Shown in pieces: positions 47,989 to 58,655 of a stretch of DNA of 64,000 bases. Position 1 is the first letter of the stretch; every line of letters starts with the position of its first letter. The stretch spans positions 186,001 through 250,000 of the forward strand of contig JAHBNG010000001.1 in assembly GCA_019217005.1 (NCBI GenBank), given 5' to 3'. The notes beneath the pieces were generated by a model. That model made no database searches. It was not told the origin of the DNA and saw nothing but the letters and a program-made list of their open reading frames with translations. Origin of the DNA: Chloroflexi bacterium TSY. GTDB taxonomy: Bacteria; Chloroflexota; Anaerolineae; Caldilineales; Caldilineaceae. The translations under genes and the position numbers were made by a program.

Positions 47989-48795
47989 ATGATTTCCTTT
48001 AGACAAACCAAGGTGTATGGTACTTATGTCCTCTGGGTTTTGATAATTTTTTTCGTTGTATCATGTGGCGGCTCAGGACAACAAGGGGGGATTACAAAGG
48101 TAACACCTCTGCCCCCAGGAGAACCGTCAGTTGCCTATGGAGCATCACTGAGCGAATGGGAAGAGGCCACACAGGCCAACACAGGTCAGAGCGCAAGCAG
48201 CAATGATGGTCGCAGTGGGGAGACACAGTCCGTTTCGCCTCTCGCTGACCCGGCACCTGTTTCGCCGTTAGCTATGCCAGAGGTAACGGCAGCAGACATC
48301 GGTGTCCCATTCACATTGGATAACGTCGTTTATCGCCAAATCTTGTGGGATGGTCTGATTCCTGTGGACTTTACAGCCAATGCGATTATGTCCAAATATG
48401 AGGATCAACTAGCTAAGCTTGAAGACGGTTCGCCCGAAGCATCAGATCTGTACAGAAAGATGCAAGAAGAGTTTAACAATGCGCCGGTGAATGAAGTACT
48501 CAATGAAACGCTGGTGAGGCTACCCGGTTTCATCGCTCCACTGGAGTATACAGACAATCTCATTACTGAGTTTTTGCTGGTTCCCTATTTTGGTGCTTGC
48601 ATTCATGTACCGCCTCCGCCCGCAAATCAAACCGTTTTGGTGCAAGCAGCCGAAGGAGAAGGCATCAAACCGGAGGATTCCTACAACCCCATTTGGGTCA
48701 TGGGTAAACTCACAACGGAAGGAACAACAACTCAACTGGCTGCCGCGGGGTATTACATACAAGAGGCGATTTTTGAGCCATATACGAATCCGTAG
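47989..48795 (+). CDS. DUF3299-type lipoprotein (ZrgD-like)
   Basis: This 268-aa intact protein has a lipobox (WVLIIFFVVSCGG), a low-complexity linker of about 70 residues, and a C-terminal DUF3299 domain recognised by LWDGLIPVDF, LPGFIAPLEYTD and the strongly conserved EFLLVPYFGACIHVPPPPAN. It starts 13 bp after the permease. The same order (DUF2796 protein, ATPase, FtsX permease, DUF3299 protein) is known from the zinc-regulated zrg cluster of Vibrio. Confidence 0.8.
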   Translation: MISFRQTKVYGTYVLWVLIIFFVVSCGGSGQQGGITKVTPLPPGEPSVAYGASLSEWEEATQANTGQSASSNDGRSGETQSVSPLADPAPVSPLAMPEVTAADIGVPFTLDNVVYRQILWDGLIPVDFTANAIMSKYEDQLAKLEDGSPEASDLYRKMQEEFNNAPVNEVLNETLVRLPGFIAPLEYTDNLITEFLLVPYFGACIHVPPPPANQTVLVQAAEGEGIKPEDSYNPIWVMGKLTTEGTTTQLAAAGYYIQEAIFEPYTNP

Positions 48796-48804
48796 TAAGC
48801 ACTA

Positions 48805-49008
48805 GGAATCTTCATCCCCGCCGAACCTCCTGTCTGGCGCTTCTCCGTCAAGGACTCGCTCGAGGGTGCCAGGGATGAATCACTCGATGTGATCGATGTC
48901 GACGCCATCACCGGTGAGGTATTTCCATTGACGGAACGCCAGATTCAGATGATTGTGGGAGGCTTGTGTGCTGCTCGAAGGCTTCAAAAACAGGCTGCAA
49001 CAGCATGA
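48805..49008 (+). pseudogene. 5'-truncated homologue of the C39-partner protein
   Basis: An open frame without a start reads IFIPAEPPVWRFSVKDSLEG and VIDVDAITGEVFPLTERQIQ, the same pattern as the C-terminal half of the protein at 35292-35741. Its end overlaps a C39-like remnant, repeating the arrangement there. Confidence 0.5.
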
Positions 49009-49228
49009 CTATGATTGTCTAGTGACATGTTGCAAGCAAATTCTCGACAGCCTTGGCATTGAGAGAAGTGAAAAGTGGCTATGGGACAAACTGGTCGCTT
49101 CATCTGGAGACGTAACGGTCTTCACGAATATTACCAACTTATCTACAGGATTAAGGATAAGCCAGAAGACATTCCTGTGGGCATGGTCTGAACGCGATTA
49201 TGTGTACGCTGTCATCCGCCTAGCTTGA
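48971..49228 (+). pseudogene. C39-like peptidase remnant with internal deletion
   Basis: The frame has the catalytic Cys region QQHDYDCLVTCCKQILDSLG but, after VTVFTNITNL, jumps to FLWAWSERDYVYAVIRLA, the very C-terminal strand (compare FLPAWIEQKQLYAVIGLTEI at 34.9 kb). The His/Asp segment is deleted, so it is inactive. Confidence 0.5.
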
Positions 49229-49329
49229 GGCTCAGGCTCTTTCCTTTGTGCCTGCAGGTTTCTCTATTCCTGACCGCGATTCGGCAATAGAGATGGGACG
49301 AGCTGAATACATGGACTAGGAATATTAGG

Positions 49330-50202
49330 ATGAAAGAGAACGAACAAAATAATTTGCCAAAACCAACGACAGGTTCTGCAACGGTTCGACTTTGGCACGA
49401 TAAAGCAAAATTCATGCGCGCTTACTTTGAACACTGGCTAAGTAATGAAGCTGAAGACATCGCTTTCCTACGGTTAGAACCACAATCCATTGCAGCCGAT
49501 TCTATCTGTATCTCAATCCACGACGAGTCAGGAAATACTCTGCAGACTGCCTTCTTCATCCCAAATGATCAGATAATTTTGTCAAGTGCTACCGATGGGG
49601 CAATCAGCGCACTTTGCAGCTATTTAGCCCGCCAGAATCTTGATGTTCCTGGAATATTTGCTCCTGCCCCAACAAGCCGATTAGCGGCTAAGATGCTAGA
49701 AAGATTAACAGGCAAGCACTACCAACTCGTTAAGGAGGTGCTGCACCTTGAACTTCAGCAACCACCCAAAAGTCGCCTTACTGACGGAGTCTTCCAAGCC
49801 GCAGAGAGTCGGGACTTCAACGATTTGGTGTCACATCGAACGGCGTTACAAGAAGAGAGCAACACGCAGAGACCATTTGACTCCGCGCAATCTGTACGGT
49901 CTGACCTAGAGAATGGCACGCTCTATAAATGGGTCGATAATCGCGATAGAATCGTTGCCAGCGCAAGCCTATATCATGATCGAACCCCGACAAGTGCCTA
50001 TATTGACCATGTATATGTCGCACCAATGGTTCGTCGACAAGGCTATGCATCAGCACTTGTCAGCAAACTCTGCGAATGCGCTGTAGAACAAGGAAGAGTG
50101 CCTCGTCTCTCAGTCGATGCAGTGAATCAACCAGCTTATCAGACTTATCTGAAGATTGGCTTTGTTTTGGCAGGGCGAATGGATAATATCAGGGCAAAGT
50201 AG
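49330..50202 (+). CDS. GNAT-family N-acetyltransferase
   Basis: This 290-aa intact protein has an N-terminal half that is a degenerate GNAT-like domain (AEDIAFLRLEPQSIAADSIC) and a C-terminal half that is a complete one. The latter has LYKWVDNRDRIVASASLYHD, YIDHVYVAPMVRRQGYASAL with the acetyl-CoA R-x-x-G-x-A loop, and YQTYLKIGFVLAGRMDNI. The substrate is unknown. It is monocistronic. Confidence 0.8.
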   Translation: MKENEQNNLPKPTTGSATVRLWHDKAKFMRAYFEHWLSNEAEDIAFLRLEPQSIAADSICISIHDESGNTLQTAFFIPNDQIILSSATDGAISALCSYLARQNLDVPGIFAPAPTSRLAAKMLERLTGKHYQLVKEVLHLELQQPPKSRLTDGVFQAAESRDFNDLVSHRTALQEESNTQRPFDSAQSVRSDLENGTLYKWVDNRDRIVASASLYHDRTPTSAYIDHVYVAPMVRRQGYASALVSKLCECAVEQGRVPRLSVDAVNQPAYQTYLKIGFVLAGRMDNIRAK

Positions 50203-50375
50203 ATAACAAGGAGACCAATCAAAAACGGATGCACGCTCAGATCAAGAGTGACTGATCCAAAGAATGAGTGTCGGCAACTGACACAAAGTCCTTGATGGCG
50301 AGTTATCGGCACCGCAACAAGGGGAAAAACGGATGATTATAAACATCTTATCGGTATCGTTATACTTTGCTCTGT

Positions 50376-50430
50376 ATGAAAACCGTAGTTTGGTCTCTCT
50401 GCTAGAGCTTTCGAAAACTACGGTTTTCAT
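50376..50430. other. Inverted repeat ATGAAAACCGTAGTTT..AAACTACGGTTTTCAT
   Basis: A perfect 16-bp stem with a 23-nt loop in the 50203-50887 gap. No T run follows. It may be a terminator of the GNAT gene or a small repeat. Confidence 0.5.
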
Positions 50431-50607
50431 CACAACCGCAGTATAGTTGGGATATGAGGGTAGAACATCTGTGACGAGGTCAAAATTGGATTGGCACAAC
50501 GAAGTCCATATCGTAGAAGGCAGGGAATTTGAGACAAAGTCATCACCAGTTGAGATAAACATCGCAGCGTTCGGCGCTACAATAACTGTGTAACGTTGCA
50601 TCATGAT

Positions 50608-50790
50608 TCAGACTACTGGCTCTGCTGTCGGTGTGAGACGGCTAACAATGTCATGCGCTTTTTCTCGTAGGTGTATAATTTCCTTATGGGCTTGATGGAT
50701 TGCAAGGCCATACCCCATCAAGCCTCAAGAAGCAATTGGCCGTGCGTCGAGCCTCTTCAGGCTTCACAGCAATTTGGCCCAAAACAAGTA
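50608..50790 (-). pseudogene. Internally deleted copy of the C39-partner gene
   Basis: Positions about 50608-50685 match 35294-35365 (ACGGCTAACAATGTCATGCG in place of ACGGCTAACAATGTCATTCG). Positions 50710-50790 match 35525-35600, with the middle missing. It is a decayed third copy of the gene at 35292-35741. Confidence 0.6.
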
Positions 50791-50887
50791 GGGTCGGGTA
50801 GCTGGCCAATGAGCTGAGTGTAGAGACTACACCGCTTTTTCAACCAGCCTCCACCAAACCCGCCGTGTCGTCGAGGAAGAGGCCAAT

Positions 50888-51611
50888 ATGCAGATGTCTC
50901 AACTCAAACTATTCCTATTCGGTGCCCCCAAAGTCGAGCTAAATGGCAATGTTGTCGATCTACAGCGGCGTAAAGCAATGGCCATGCTGGTCTATCTCAC
51001 GATGACGCGTCAAAGCCATCGCCGCGATGTCTTGGCCCTCTCTCTTTTGGCCCGAATCTGGGCAGAAGACAGCGCGTAACGCGCTGCGTCGCGAGCTGCA
51101 TCTGCTCCAGCAATCTCTCGGAGATGGTTGGCTGGAGGCGACGCGCGAGGTTGTTGCGTGTCGATCAGATGTTGAGATTTGGGTTGATGCTGAGAAATTT
51201 CGACAACTTGTAGAGCAGGTCAAAGGGTCGGCAGAGATCGATGCGCTGGTCGAGGCTGCCGAACTCTATCGAGGCAACTTTCTGGCTGGCTTCACCCTCT
51301 CGGACTGTCCAGAGTTTGATGAGTGGCAGTTCTTCGAGGCCGATGGATTGCGGCGGGAGTACGCAGGTGTGCTGGAGATACTGGTTCGCCATAACGAGGA
51401 GCAGCAGAAGTTCGAGCCAGCCATCGACTACGCGCGACGCTGGCTGGCACTCGACCCAATGCACGAACCAGTCCACCGCGAGTTGATGCGGCTCTTTGCA
51501 TTAGCTGGTCAGCAGGCCGCTGCGGTACGCCAATATGACGAGTGCGTACGCATCCTGGACGAGGAATTGGGTGGGTGTGCCACCAGAAGAGGAGACGACC
51601 CAGCTCTTTGA
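50888..51611 (+). pseudogene. SARP wHTH + BTAD module of a giant signalling gene
   Basis: Residues 1-60 (LKLFLFGAPKVELNGNVVDL) are an OmpR-like winged helix. After a frame change at about 51040-51050 the frame continues with the helix (TARNALRRELHLLQQSLGDG) and the BTAD TPR-like domain (LYRGNFLAGFTLSDCPEFDE, YARRWLALDPMHEPVHRELM, AVRQYDECVRILDEELG). A second frame change near 51570 (GGTGGGTGTG, where GGTGTG is expected) leads into the kinase module. These domains bind direct-repeat promoters and recruit polymerase in AfsR/EmbR-type activators. The module starts 12-15 bases after GAGGAAGAGG. Confidence 0.65.
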
Positions 51612-53867
51612 GGCAATCCGAACACGGCGATTTTCCGCGTCGAAAGGCGGCGTGTCGGACGCGAAAAATCGAACTGATGCAGCGTATGAGAACCCAAGTG
51701 CTTTACCTACCTTAGAACGCTACGTCGTCGGAGAGTTGCTCGCTACGGGTGGGCATGGAGAAGTCTACCGAGGCCGCGATACAGAAACGAATACTCCCGT
51801 TGTGATCAAACGCCTTAAACCCGACGTGGTGCAGCGTCACCCTGAGTTTGTTGAGCGTTTCCAGCGAGAGGGTGAGGTTTTGCGTCAGTTGGATCACCCG
51901 AACATTGTCAAAATTCTGGCCGTATTCGAGCATAAAGGGCAGCACAATATCGTCATGGAGTACATATCGGGCGGTTCGTTGCGTGATTTGCTGAAACAAG
52001 AATCGCCGTTAGCGTTAGAGCAGGCACTATTGATTAGCTTGGAGTTGGCTGACGCGCTTAGCCGCAGCCATCACCAGGGCATCATTCACCGCGACCTGAA
52101 GCCAGCGAATGTGTTGCTGACCATGGATGGCGCGCCTCGCTTGACCGACTTTGGTATAGCGTACTTGGTGCGCGATGAAGTGCGCCTAACCCAATCGGGT
52201 GCGCTCCTCGGCAGCCCCGCGTATGCCAGCCCCGAAGTGCTAAACGATGAAGAGCCAGACGCCCGCAGCGACATTTGGTCCTTTGGCGTGCTGCTCTATG
52301 AGATGCTGGCTGGGCGACCGCCCTTTGTGGGCAAAACCATCACCGCTATCATCACGGGGATTATGAGCAAGCCTATCCCGCCCATCGTTGAGTTGCGAGC
52401 AGATACACCGCCTGCGCTGGTGGATCTGTTTCGGGGCATGCTGACCAAAGAACGCACCCAACGCATCGCCAGTATGCGGCAGGTGGCGGCAGAACTAGAG
52501 GCCATCCGCGACGGTAAGGCAACACCGTTCAGTCGAACACCACTCACGCCATCCCCGCCACCAGTTCAGCAGCCTGCCACACCGACGAGTGCACCTCTAT
52601 TGGCACGCCCCTTTGCACCCGTTGATCAGCAAGTCAACCACGCCACTTCAGCCGACGAGTCGGTAAGAGAGATGCCCTCATTTACCCCTGTAGAACCGCA
52701 AGTGTTTGTGGCTCGTCAACAAGGGATGGATCGACTCGATGCTCAGCTCGATTCTGCACTGGCTGGACAGATGCAGATCGTCTTCGTTACTGGCGAGGCT
52801 GGGCAAGGCAAGACCGCTCTTCTACAAGCCTTTGCCCGTCAAGCGCAGGTGAAGCATCCGCAACTGATTGTCGTTAGCGGCAACTGCAATGCCTATACGG
52901 GCAGCGGTGATCCCTATCTGCCCTTCCGCGAAATATTAGAGTTACTGACGGGTAACATGGAGGCACGTTTACGCAGCGGCAGTTTGCCGCGAAGACAGGC
53001 AGATCAGCTTGGACAAATTGCACCTCATACAGTGCAAGCATTAGTAGAGCATGGGCCGGATCTGTTCAATGCACTGATCAAAGCACAACCATTGCTCAAA
53101 CGCATCAGCACGCAACACCTAACCCAACCTGACTTGGTGGCAGAATTGCAGCGCATTGCGTCACGCGAGCAGCTTGGTACGTCTGGCGTGCAGCAGATCG
53201 CCCTCTTTGAACAGGTTGGCAAGGTGCTACAGCGGGTGGCCCTGCGCGCGCCCCTTGTCTTGATGTTGGAAGATCTGCATTGGATCGATGCGGGTCAGCC
53301 GAACTATTGCTCCATCTGGGCAAGCGTTTAGCGGGCTATCCCATCTTGATCGTCGGCGCGTATCGCCCCAATGACGTTGCATTGGGGCAAGATGGTACAC
53401 GGCATCCGCTGGCGCAAGTGATTCACGAAAGCCAGCGTGACTTTGGCGAGATCCTGCTTGATCTGGATCAGGCGCAAGGCGATGCCTTTGTCAACGCTTG
53501 ATCGATACCGAACCCAATCGCGGACGACACCTTCCGTGCCACGCTCCTCCGGCAGACGAGCGGCCATCCCCTCTTCACGGTGGAACTGCTGCGCGATATG
53601 AAGGAGCGAGGCGATCTGATTCAAGATGCCGATGGCGTCTGGATTGCCAGGCCCGACCTCAATTGGCAGGAGCTGCCGGCCCGCGTTGAGGGAGCTATCG
53701 GCGAACGCATCAGCCGACTAGAGCCAGCGCTCTACGAGATTTTGCAAGTAGCCAGCGTGGAAGGCGATACCTTTACCGCTGAAGCATTAGCTGATGTATT
53801 AAATATCGACGCCCGGACAGCGGTTCAGCAGATCAGCCGCGAACTCGATAAAAGCATCAGCTTGTGA
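51535..53867 (+). pseudogene. Ser/Thr protein kinase + AAA_16 ATPase module
   Basis: The longest unbroken frame is 51535-53331. It holds a Hanks-type kinase (about residues 60-320): the ATP loop ELLATGGHGEVYRG, VVIKRLKPD with the catalytic Lys, HRDLKPANVLLTM, LTDFGIAYL, GSPAYASPEVL and SDIWSFGVLLYEMLAGRPPF. A proline-rich linker follows, then an AAA_16-like ATPase: FVARQQGMDRLDAQLDSALA, Walker A FVTGEAGQGKTALLQAFA, Walker B LVLMLEDLHWID. Frames change at about 53295 and 53500, after which HPLFTVELLRDMKERGDLIQ continues the ATPase. The kinase-AAA order resembles mycobacterial PknK. It is in the same gene as the preceding SARP module and the following TPR. Confidence 0.7.
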
Positions 53868-55561
53868 CGCCCGTGGGTCTGCACCGGGAAGGCGGTAGAC
53901 GACTCTCGCGCTACCGCTTTCGTCATATTCTGATTCAGCGCTACCTCTATCATCAGCTTGACGAAATGGAACGAGCCTATCAGCACGAGGCAGGGGGATG
54001 TGCTGGAGACCCTCTACGGCGAGCAAGCTGGCGCGGCTGCCATCAGCCTGGCCTATCACTTTGTGGTCGCAGACAATACTGAACGCGCCCGGCCGTATCT
54101 CCACCTCGCAGGCGATCAGGCGCGCCATGCATCGGCCATGCAGGAAGCTGTCTCCTACATTGTCGCGCTAGCAAACTGGCCTGCTGATGACGTAGCCGGC
54201 AGGCTGCGCTCGACGCAAGTTGGGTGAATGTTTATGGATTCTTGGCAGGCTGCAAGATGCGCTTCCCGTATTCGAGGAAAGTTACACCCAGTTTGAGGGG
54301 CTGAAGAATCAAGTCGAGGCAGGCGCGATTCAACGCCTCATAGGCCGCATCTACTGGGAGCTTGGTGATCGTAATCGTTCGCTGAGCTATTACAACAAGG
54401 CACTGACAATTTTGGAAGCGATTCCAGAGAGTGTGGAACTTGCATGGGCCGTCAGCTCGATTTCGCAGATGCACATGCTGGCGTCCGAGTACGAAGAGGC
54501 TGTCTCTCATGGCTTACGGGCAATTGCGCTGGCCGAAAAGCTAGGTGCAAACGATGTACGCGTTCACGCCGCGACCAATGTAGGGGCAGCCTACATGAGT
54601 ACCGGCAATATAGAGGCGGGCGAGGCGATGTTACGCACCAGCATAGACGAGGGTATCGAACTAAATCTACCGCACGATGCCTGTCTCGCCTTATTGGGTC
54701 TGGGCGAGGGGTTGAGCCGACTTGATCGCTACGCCGAGGCATTGGATGTTCTGAAAAGACTGAGCGTCTATGCAGAACGGATTCAGGTACCCCTCTTTGG
54801 TGGCAGTGCCGTGATGGAGTTGATGCGGCTGGACTGGTTGCTGGGGAACTGGCGCGCGGCACTCAATCGTCGTCAGCAGATCTTCGAATGGATCGAACGG
54901 GGGCAGGGGATGAATTACGTGCTTGTCTTTAGCCATAATCTCTTTGCACAGATGTATAGCGATTTGGGCCAGCCCAAGCAAGCGGCGCAAGCTTTACGCC
55001 AGATCGCTGAGCAAGTGCTTGGTCGTGGAGAAATGCAGTCGACTGGACCATATCTGGCCCAAGTGACGCGCACACAGTCGTCACTTGGTGCGAAGAAGCC
55101 AATGCCACATATCGAACCTTCCTCGATGCGCTTGATGCTGCGGCATCGCTTCACACCACGATCGGTGCAAGCGCCCTGCTTTCATCTATCTGGTCTTTGG
55201 CGGCACGAAAGACGGAGGATGATCTGATCTGGCCAAGAGATTCCAATCTCATCTCACACGTATTGAAACACAGACAGCTAACAGTCCACAGTATCAGATT
55301 GGTCTGCTTGAGGGACAAGCAGTTATCTATCTCTATGAAGGTGCCAATCGCAAGGCTATCGAGCAATTCCAAAACGCTGTGGATGGATGGCGGAAACTTT
55401 CACGTCCGTATGATGAACTGGTGCGCGAAATGGCTTATTACAAGCGCTGCGCCAAACAATCGAACCAACACAAGCGCAAGAAGCAGCAGACCGTTCATCA
55501 GCTCTGATCGAGCAGCTTTGCCATGACGCGGAAATGACGCGGAAATGCGAGAATCTTTGCA
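53864..55561 (+). pseudogene. ATPase end and TPR module of the giant signalling gene
   Basis: RYRFRHILIQRYLYHQLDEM, AAISLAYHFVVADNTERARP and a TPR array (54220-55090, for example AIQRLIGRIYWELGDRNRSL and NVGAAYMSTGNIEAGEAML) form the superhelical sensor. Frames change at about 53870, 53985, 54220, 55080, 55220, 55440 and 55530. The repaired sequence reads ALLSSIWSLAARKTEDDL, then QIGLLEGQAVIYLYEGANRK, then YDELVREMAYYK. The TPR end (SSLVQEIRDSERALKNRPPT at 55562) is in frame with the following NB-ARC module, so the protein did not end here. Confidence 0.6.
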
Positions 55562-57935
55562 TCGTCGCTGGTACAGGAGATTCGGGATTCTGAACGCGCG
55601 CTCAAGAACAGACCGCCTACAAACCTGCCTGCCCAACCGACACCTTTCATCGGCCGCGCAAAGGAACTTGCCGAAATCCGCCAGCTTCTGCGCGATGATG
55701 CGAACTGTCGGCTACTGACGTTGCTTGGTCCCGGCGGCATTGGCAAGACGCGGCTGGCGATTGAGGCGGCAACGGGTCTGCTGGATCTGTTTCCCGATGG
55801 GGTCTACTTTGTGGGGCTGGCTGCGGTGGGTACAGCGGAAACTATTGGCACGGCTATCGCTGATGCGTTCGGATTCACCTTTTCTGGAAACATGGAACCA
55901 GACGCACAACTGACGAATTACCTGCGAGCTAAACGACTGCTTCTGGTCGTTGATAATCTGGAACATCTGCTCGCAGGAGCCGAATTATTTTCCGCATTTG
56001 CGCTGGCAGCCACCCAGACCAAGATACTTGTCACGTCACGCGAGGCGCTTCGCTTGCAGGAGGAGTGGCTCTACCCGGTTGGCGGAATGACTATCCCCAA
56101 AGAGGCGGCTCCATTCACAACGGTGACGCAGAATGGTGCCATACAACTGTTTGTTCAACAGGCGCAGCGGGCAGATGCAGCTTTTGTCTTGAATGATGAA
56201 AATCTGCCATCTGTCATCCATATTTGTCGAGCAGTGGACGGCATGCCACTGGGTATTGAGTTGGCTGCAGCTTGGTTACGTACCATGACGTGTGACGAAA
56301 TAGCCAAAGAGCTTACGCAGAGCATCGACATTTTGACCACATCAATACGCAATGTGCCGCAACGGCATCGTAGTTTGCGCGCAATCGTCGAGCAAACCTG
56401 GCAGAGATTGACGAGCGAGAGCAAATGGTTTACAGCGTCTCGCGATATTTCGCGGTTCCTTTCGCGTGAGGCCGCACAGCAAGTAACGCAAGCATCGTTG
56501 CTCGATATTTCCTCGCTTGTCGATAAGGCGCTTTGTCGCCATAACGACGGGCATTACGAGATGCATGAATTGCTGCGTCAATTTGCTTTTGAACAGCTCA
56601 ATGAAGAGGAATTGCAAACCTGCACAGCTGCAGCACAGTCAATACTTTGCCGCGTTCTTGAGAGAACAGCAACAGTACGTCACGTCAGCACAGGCAGTGG
56701 AGATGTTGCAGAGAGTTGCTGATGCATTCGACAACATTGTGGCTGCGTGTCACTATCTGTCAGATCAGTTGCAATCTGGTGACAATGTTGTGCAGTTCGC
56801 TCAGCTGCTGAATGATTATTTGCCTATTTTGACCGTTTACTGCAATCGACGCGGACTATACCGCGAAGGGCAACGCATTCTCAGGTATATACTTGACGCA
56901 TTAGACCGTCTTCCTGCGGATCAAGTGGCGCAAGATGCTGCCGTCTCTCGGCTACATTTTCAAACACAAATTGAGCAGGCGCATGCCTTAATGCCGCTCG
57001 GTCGCTATCAAGAAGCCCGGGACACTCTTCTGTCGTTTATACCACGATCACGTTCACCAACCAACGAAGAGCAGCTTCCCCATGCATTGAGTAGATTAGG
57101 GGCAGCCTATCGACAACTTGGTGAGCTTGCAGAAGCTGAGCAGTCGTTGTCACAAGCCCTCGCGCTTTATGAACGGATTGATGGACAGATTGACCTACAG
57201 CGAAAAATCGCTCTCGCGCTCCTTGAATTAGGGTCCGTCAAATTTGATCGTGCGTTATATAAAGACGCCCACATCTACTTTCAACGTGCCTTAGCCATCT
57301 ATGAAGATGCTGGCGATGTGGGTGGCGTAGCCCGCTGCTTGCATGCAATGGGGATTGCCTACGAAGCGGACGGCGATATCGAGCAGGCTGCGCCCTACTA
57401 TGAACGTGGATATCGGTTGGCGTTGCGGGCGGGAAACAGCGTGCAGGTAGCGGTTCTGCTCGCAAAACTCGGCAACTGTGCCTACCAAGCTGGCAACACA
57501 GATGAAGCACTCGAGAAATATCTGGCGGCCATTGATGTTTTTCGCCAGTCTGGCCACATGCCTTGGTTAACCGATCGGCTTATAAAAGTAGCGGCCATCT
57601 ACATTGAGCGGGCCGAGTTAGATATCGCAGCGATCCATTTAGTCGACGCATTGACATTTGTACAGCAAAACAATCTTTCGCTTTTTGAGGCAGATGCGCT
57701 TGCAGTTGCGGCACGGTTGCTTGCTCACATGGATCAGCACGCGCTCGCCGTTTCAATGGCGACGTTCGCGTCTGGCAGCAAGCATCTGCAGGACGGCTAT
57801 CTTCAGTTTTGCGAAACGGTTCTCCACACTCTGCATGAAACAATGGACGCAGCCGCCTATGATCGGGCACAGACCTTTGGCCGCGATTCGTCATCTATGC
57901 CCATGATTGATGAAGCCATCCACGCGCTCGACTGA
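55562..57935 (+). pseudogene. NB-ARC + TPR module of the giant signalling gene
   Basis: SSLVQEIRDSERALK runs in frame through NLPAQPTPFIGRAKELAEIR into an NB-ARC ATPase: LLGPGGIGKTRLAIEAATGL, LLLVVDNLEHLLAG, ILVTSREALRLQEEW, DGMPLGIELAAAWLRTM. A winged helix and a TPR array to 57935 follow (AVSRLHFQTQIEQAHALMPL, ARCLHAMGIAYEADGDIEQA). Frame problems are few: a local double shift at about 56420-56460, where the other frame restores DEREQMVYS, and one change near 56640. The last 1.4 kb (472 codons) is open. If read alone it would be a SARP-less NB-ARC-TPR protein, but its start is embedded in the upstream TPR. Confidence 0.65.
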
Positions 57936-58121
57936 CGCGATATCGGTCAATGGTGCTGCTTAAAAATCTCGGTCTGTAGCGTGTGAAAGACGAATGAGTA
58001 TGCTGCCGATCAACCCGTCAGCAATTCCACCTTCTGCTCTTCTGATGTTGATGCTCATGTCGTCTCTATTTTCTAGGCTCATATCGGTATGCGGCTGAAA
58101 TTGCCCTCCTTTTCAGAGAGA

Positions 58122-58635
58122 CTATGGTGCAATTTCAGTATGCCGCCCATATGAGCGATTTTCTAAACGCTCCTGATTGCATTGTTCTATGTTTGGCGAT
58201 TGCGGCATGAATTTCCCGGCCACGGGCGCAGAGAAGATCACGCGCCGGACCAAGTCCATGGAAAGTGACTCTTCGCGATTCCACGGCAGAAGATAGACCG
58301 TGCGCCATTGGGCAGTAGCCCAGAATAAGATTGGCGACCAGACCAGCCATTTTAAGGTAGAGCAGACTCTCAAGATAGGGCACATAACTGCCCACAGCGA
58401 CGCCAATCGTAAATGCAATGCGCACCTGCGCGGGGAAAGCGGCAACGCGGAATCCAACCAGATACAGGACAAACATCGTATGCGCTATGCAGAAGAGCGT
58501 CACATATTCGTAAAAGGTGCTGTCGAAGAGACCTGTCAGCAATCCGACCCATGTTACAAACCATAAACTCCAAACCAATGATTTTCTGATGTGTCGCGGC
58601 ATCCTATTCCAAGACGTGTCATTCTGGTTCACCAC
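58122..58635 (-). pseudogene. Polytopic membrane protein, one frameshift
   Basis: About 170 residues with four hydrophobic helices (SLVWSLWFVTWVGLLTGLFD, YVTLFCIAHTMFVLYLVGFR, AFTIGVAVGSYVPYLESLLY, LKMAGLVANLILGYCPMA). The frame changes at about 58300, where GCGCAC may have lost GC. The other frame then gives RTVYLLPWNREESLSMDLVR, VRRVIFSAPVAGKF as a conserved-looking tail. The function is unknown. The start at 58635 lacks a strong ribosome binding site. Confidence 0.55.
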
Positions 58636-58655
58636 ACTTTCTCCGTCATCTTGTC

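Noticed and set aside
48953..48970. TTG start for the C39-like remnant
   Set aside because: The first residues belong to the overlapping partner frame, and no ribosome binding site is present.
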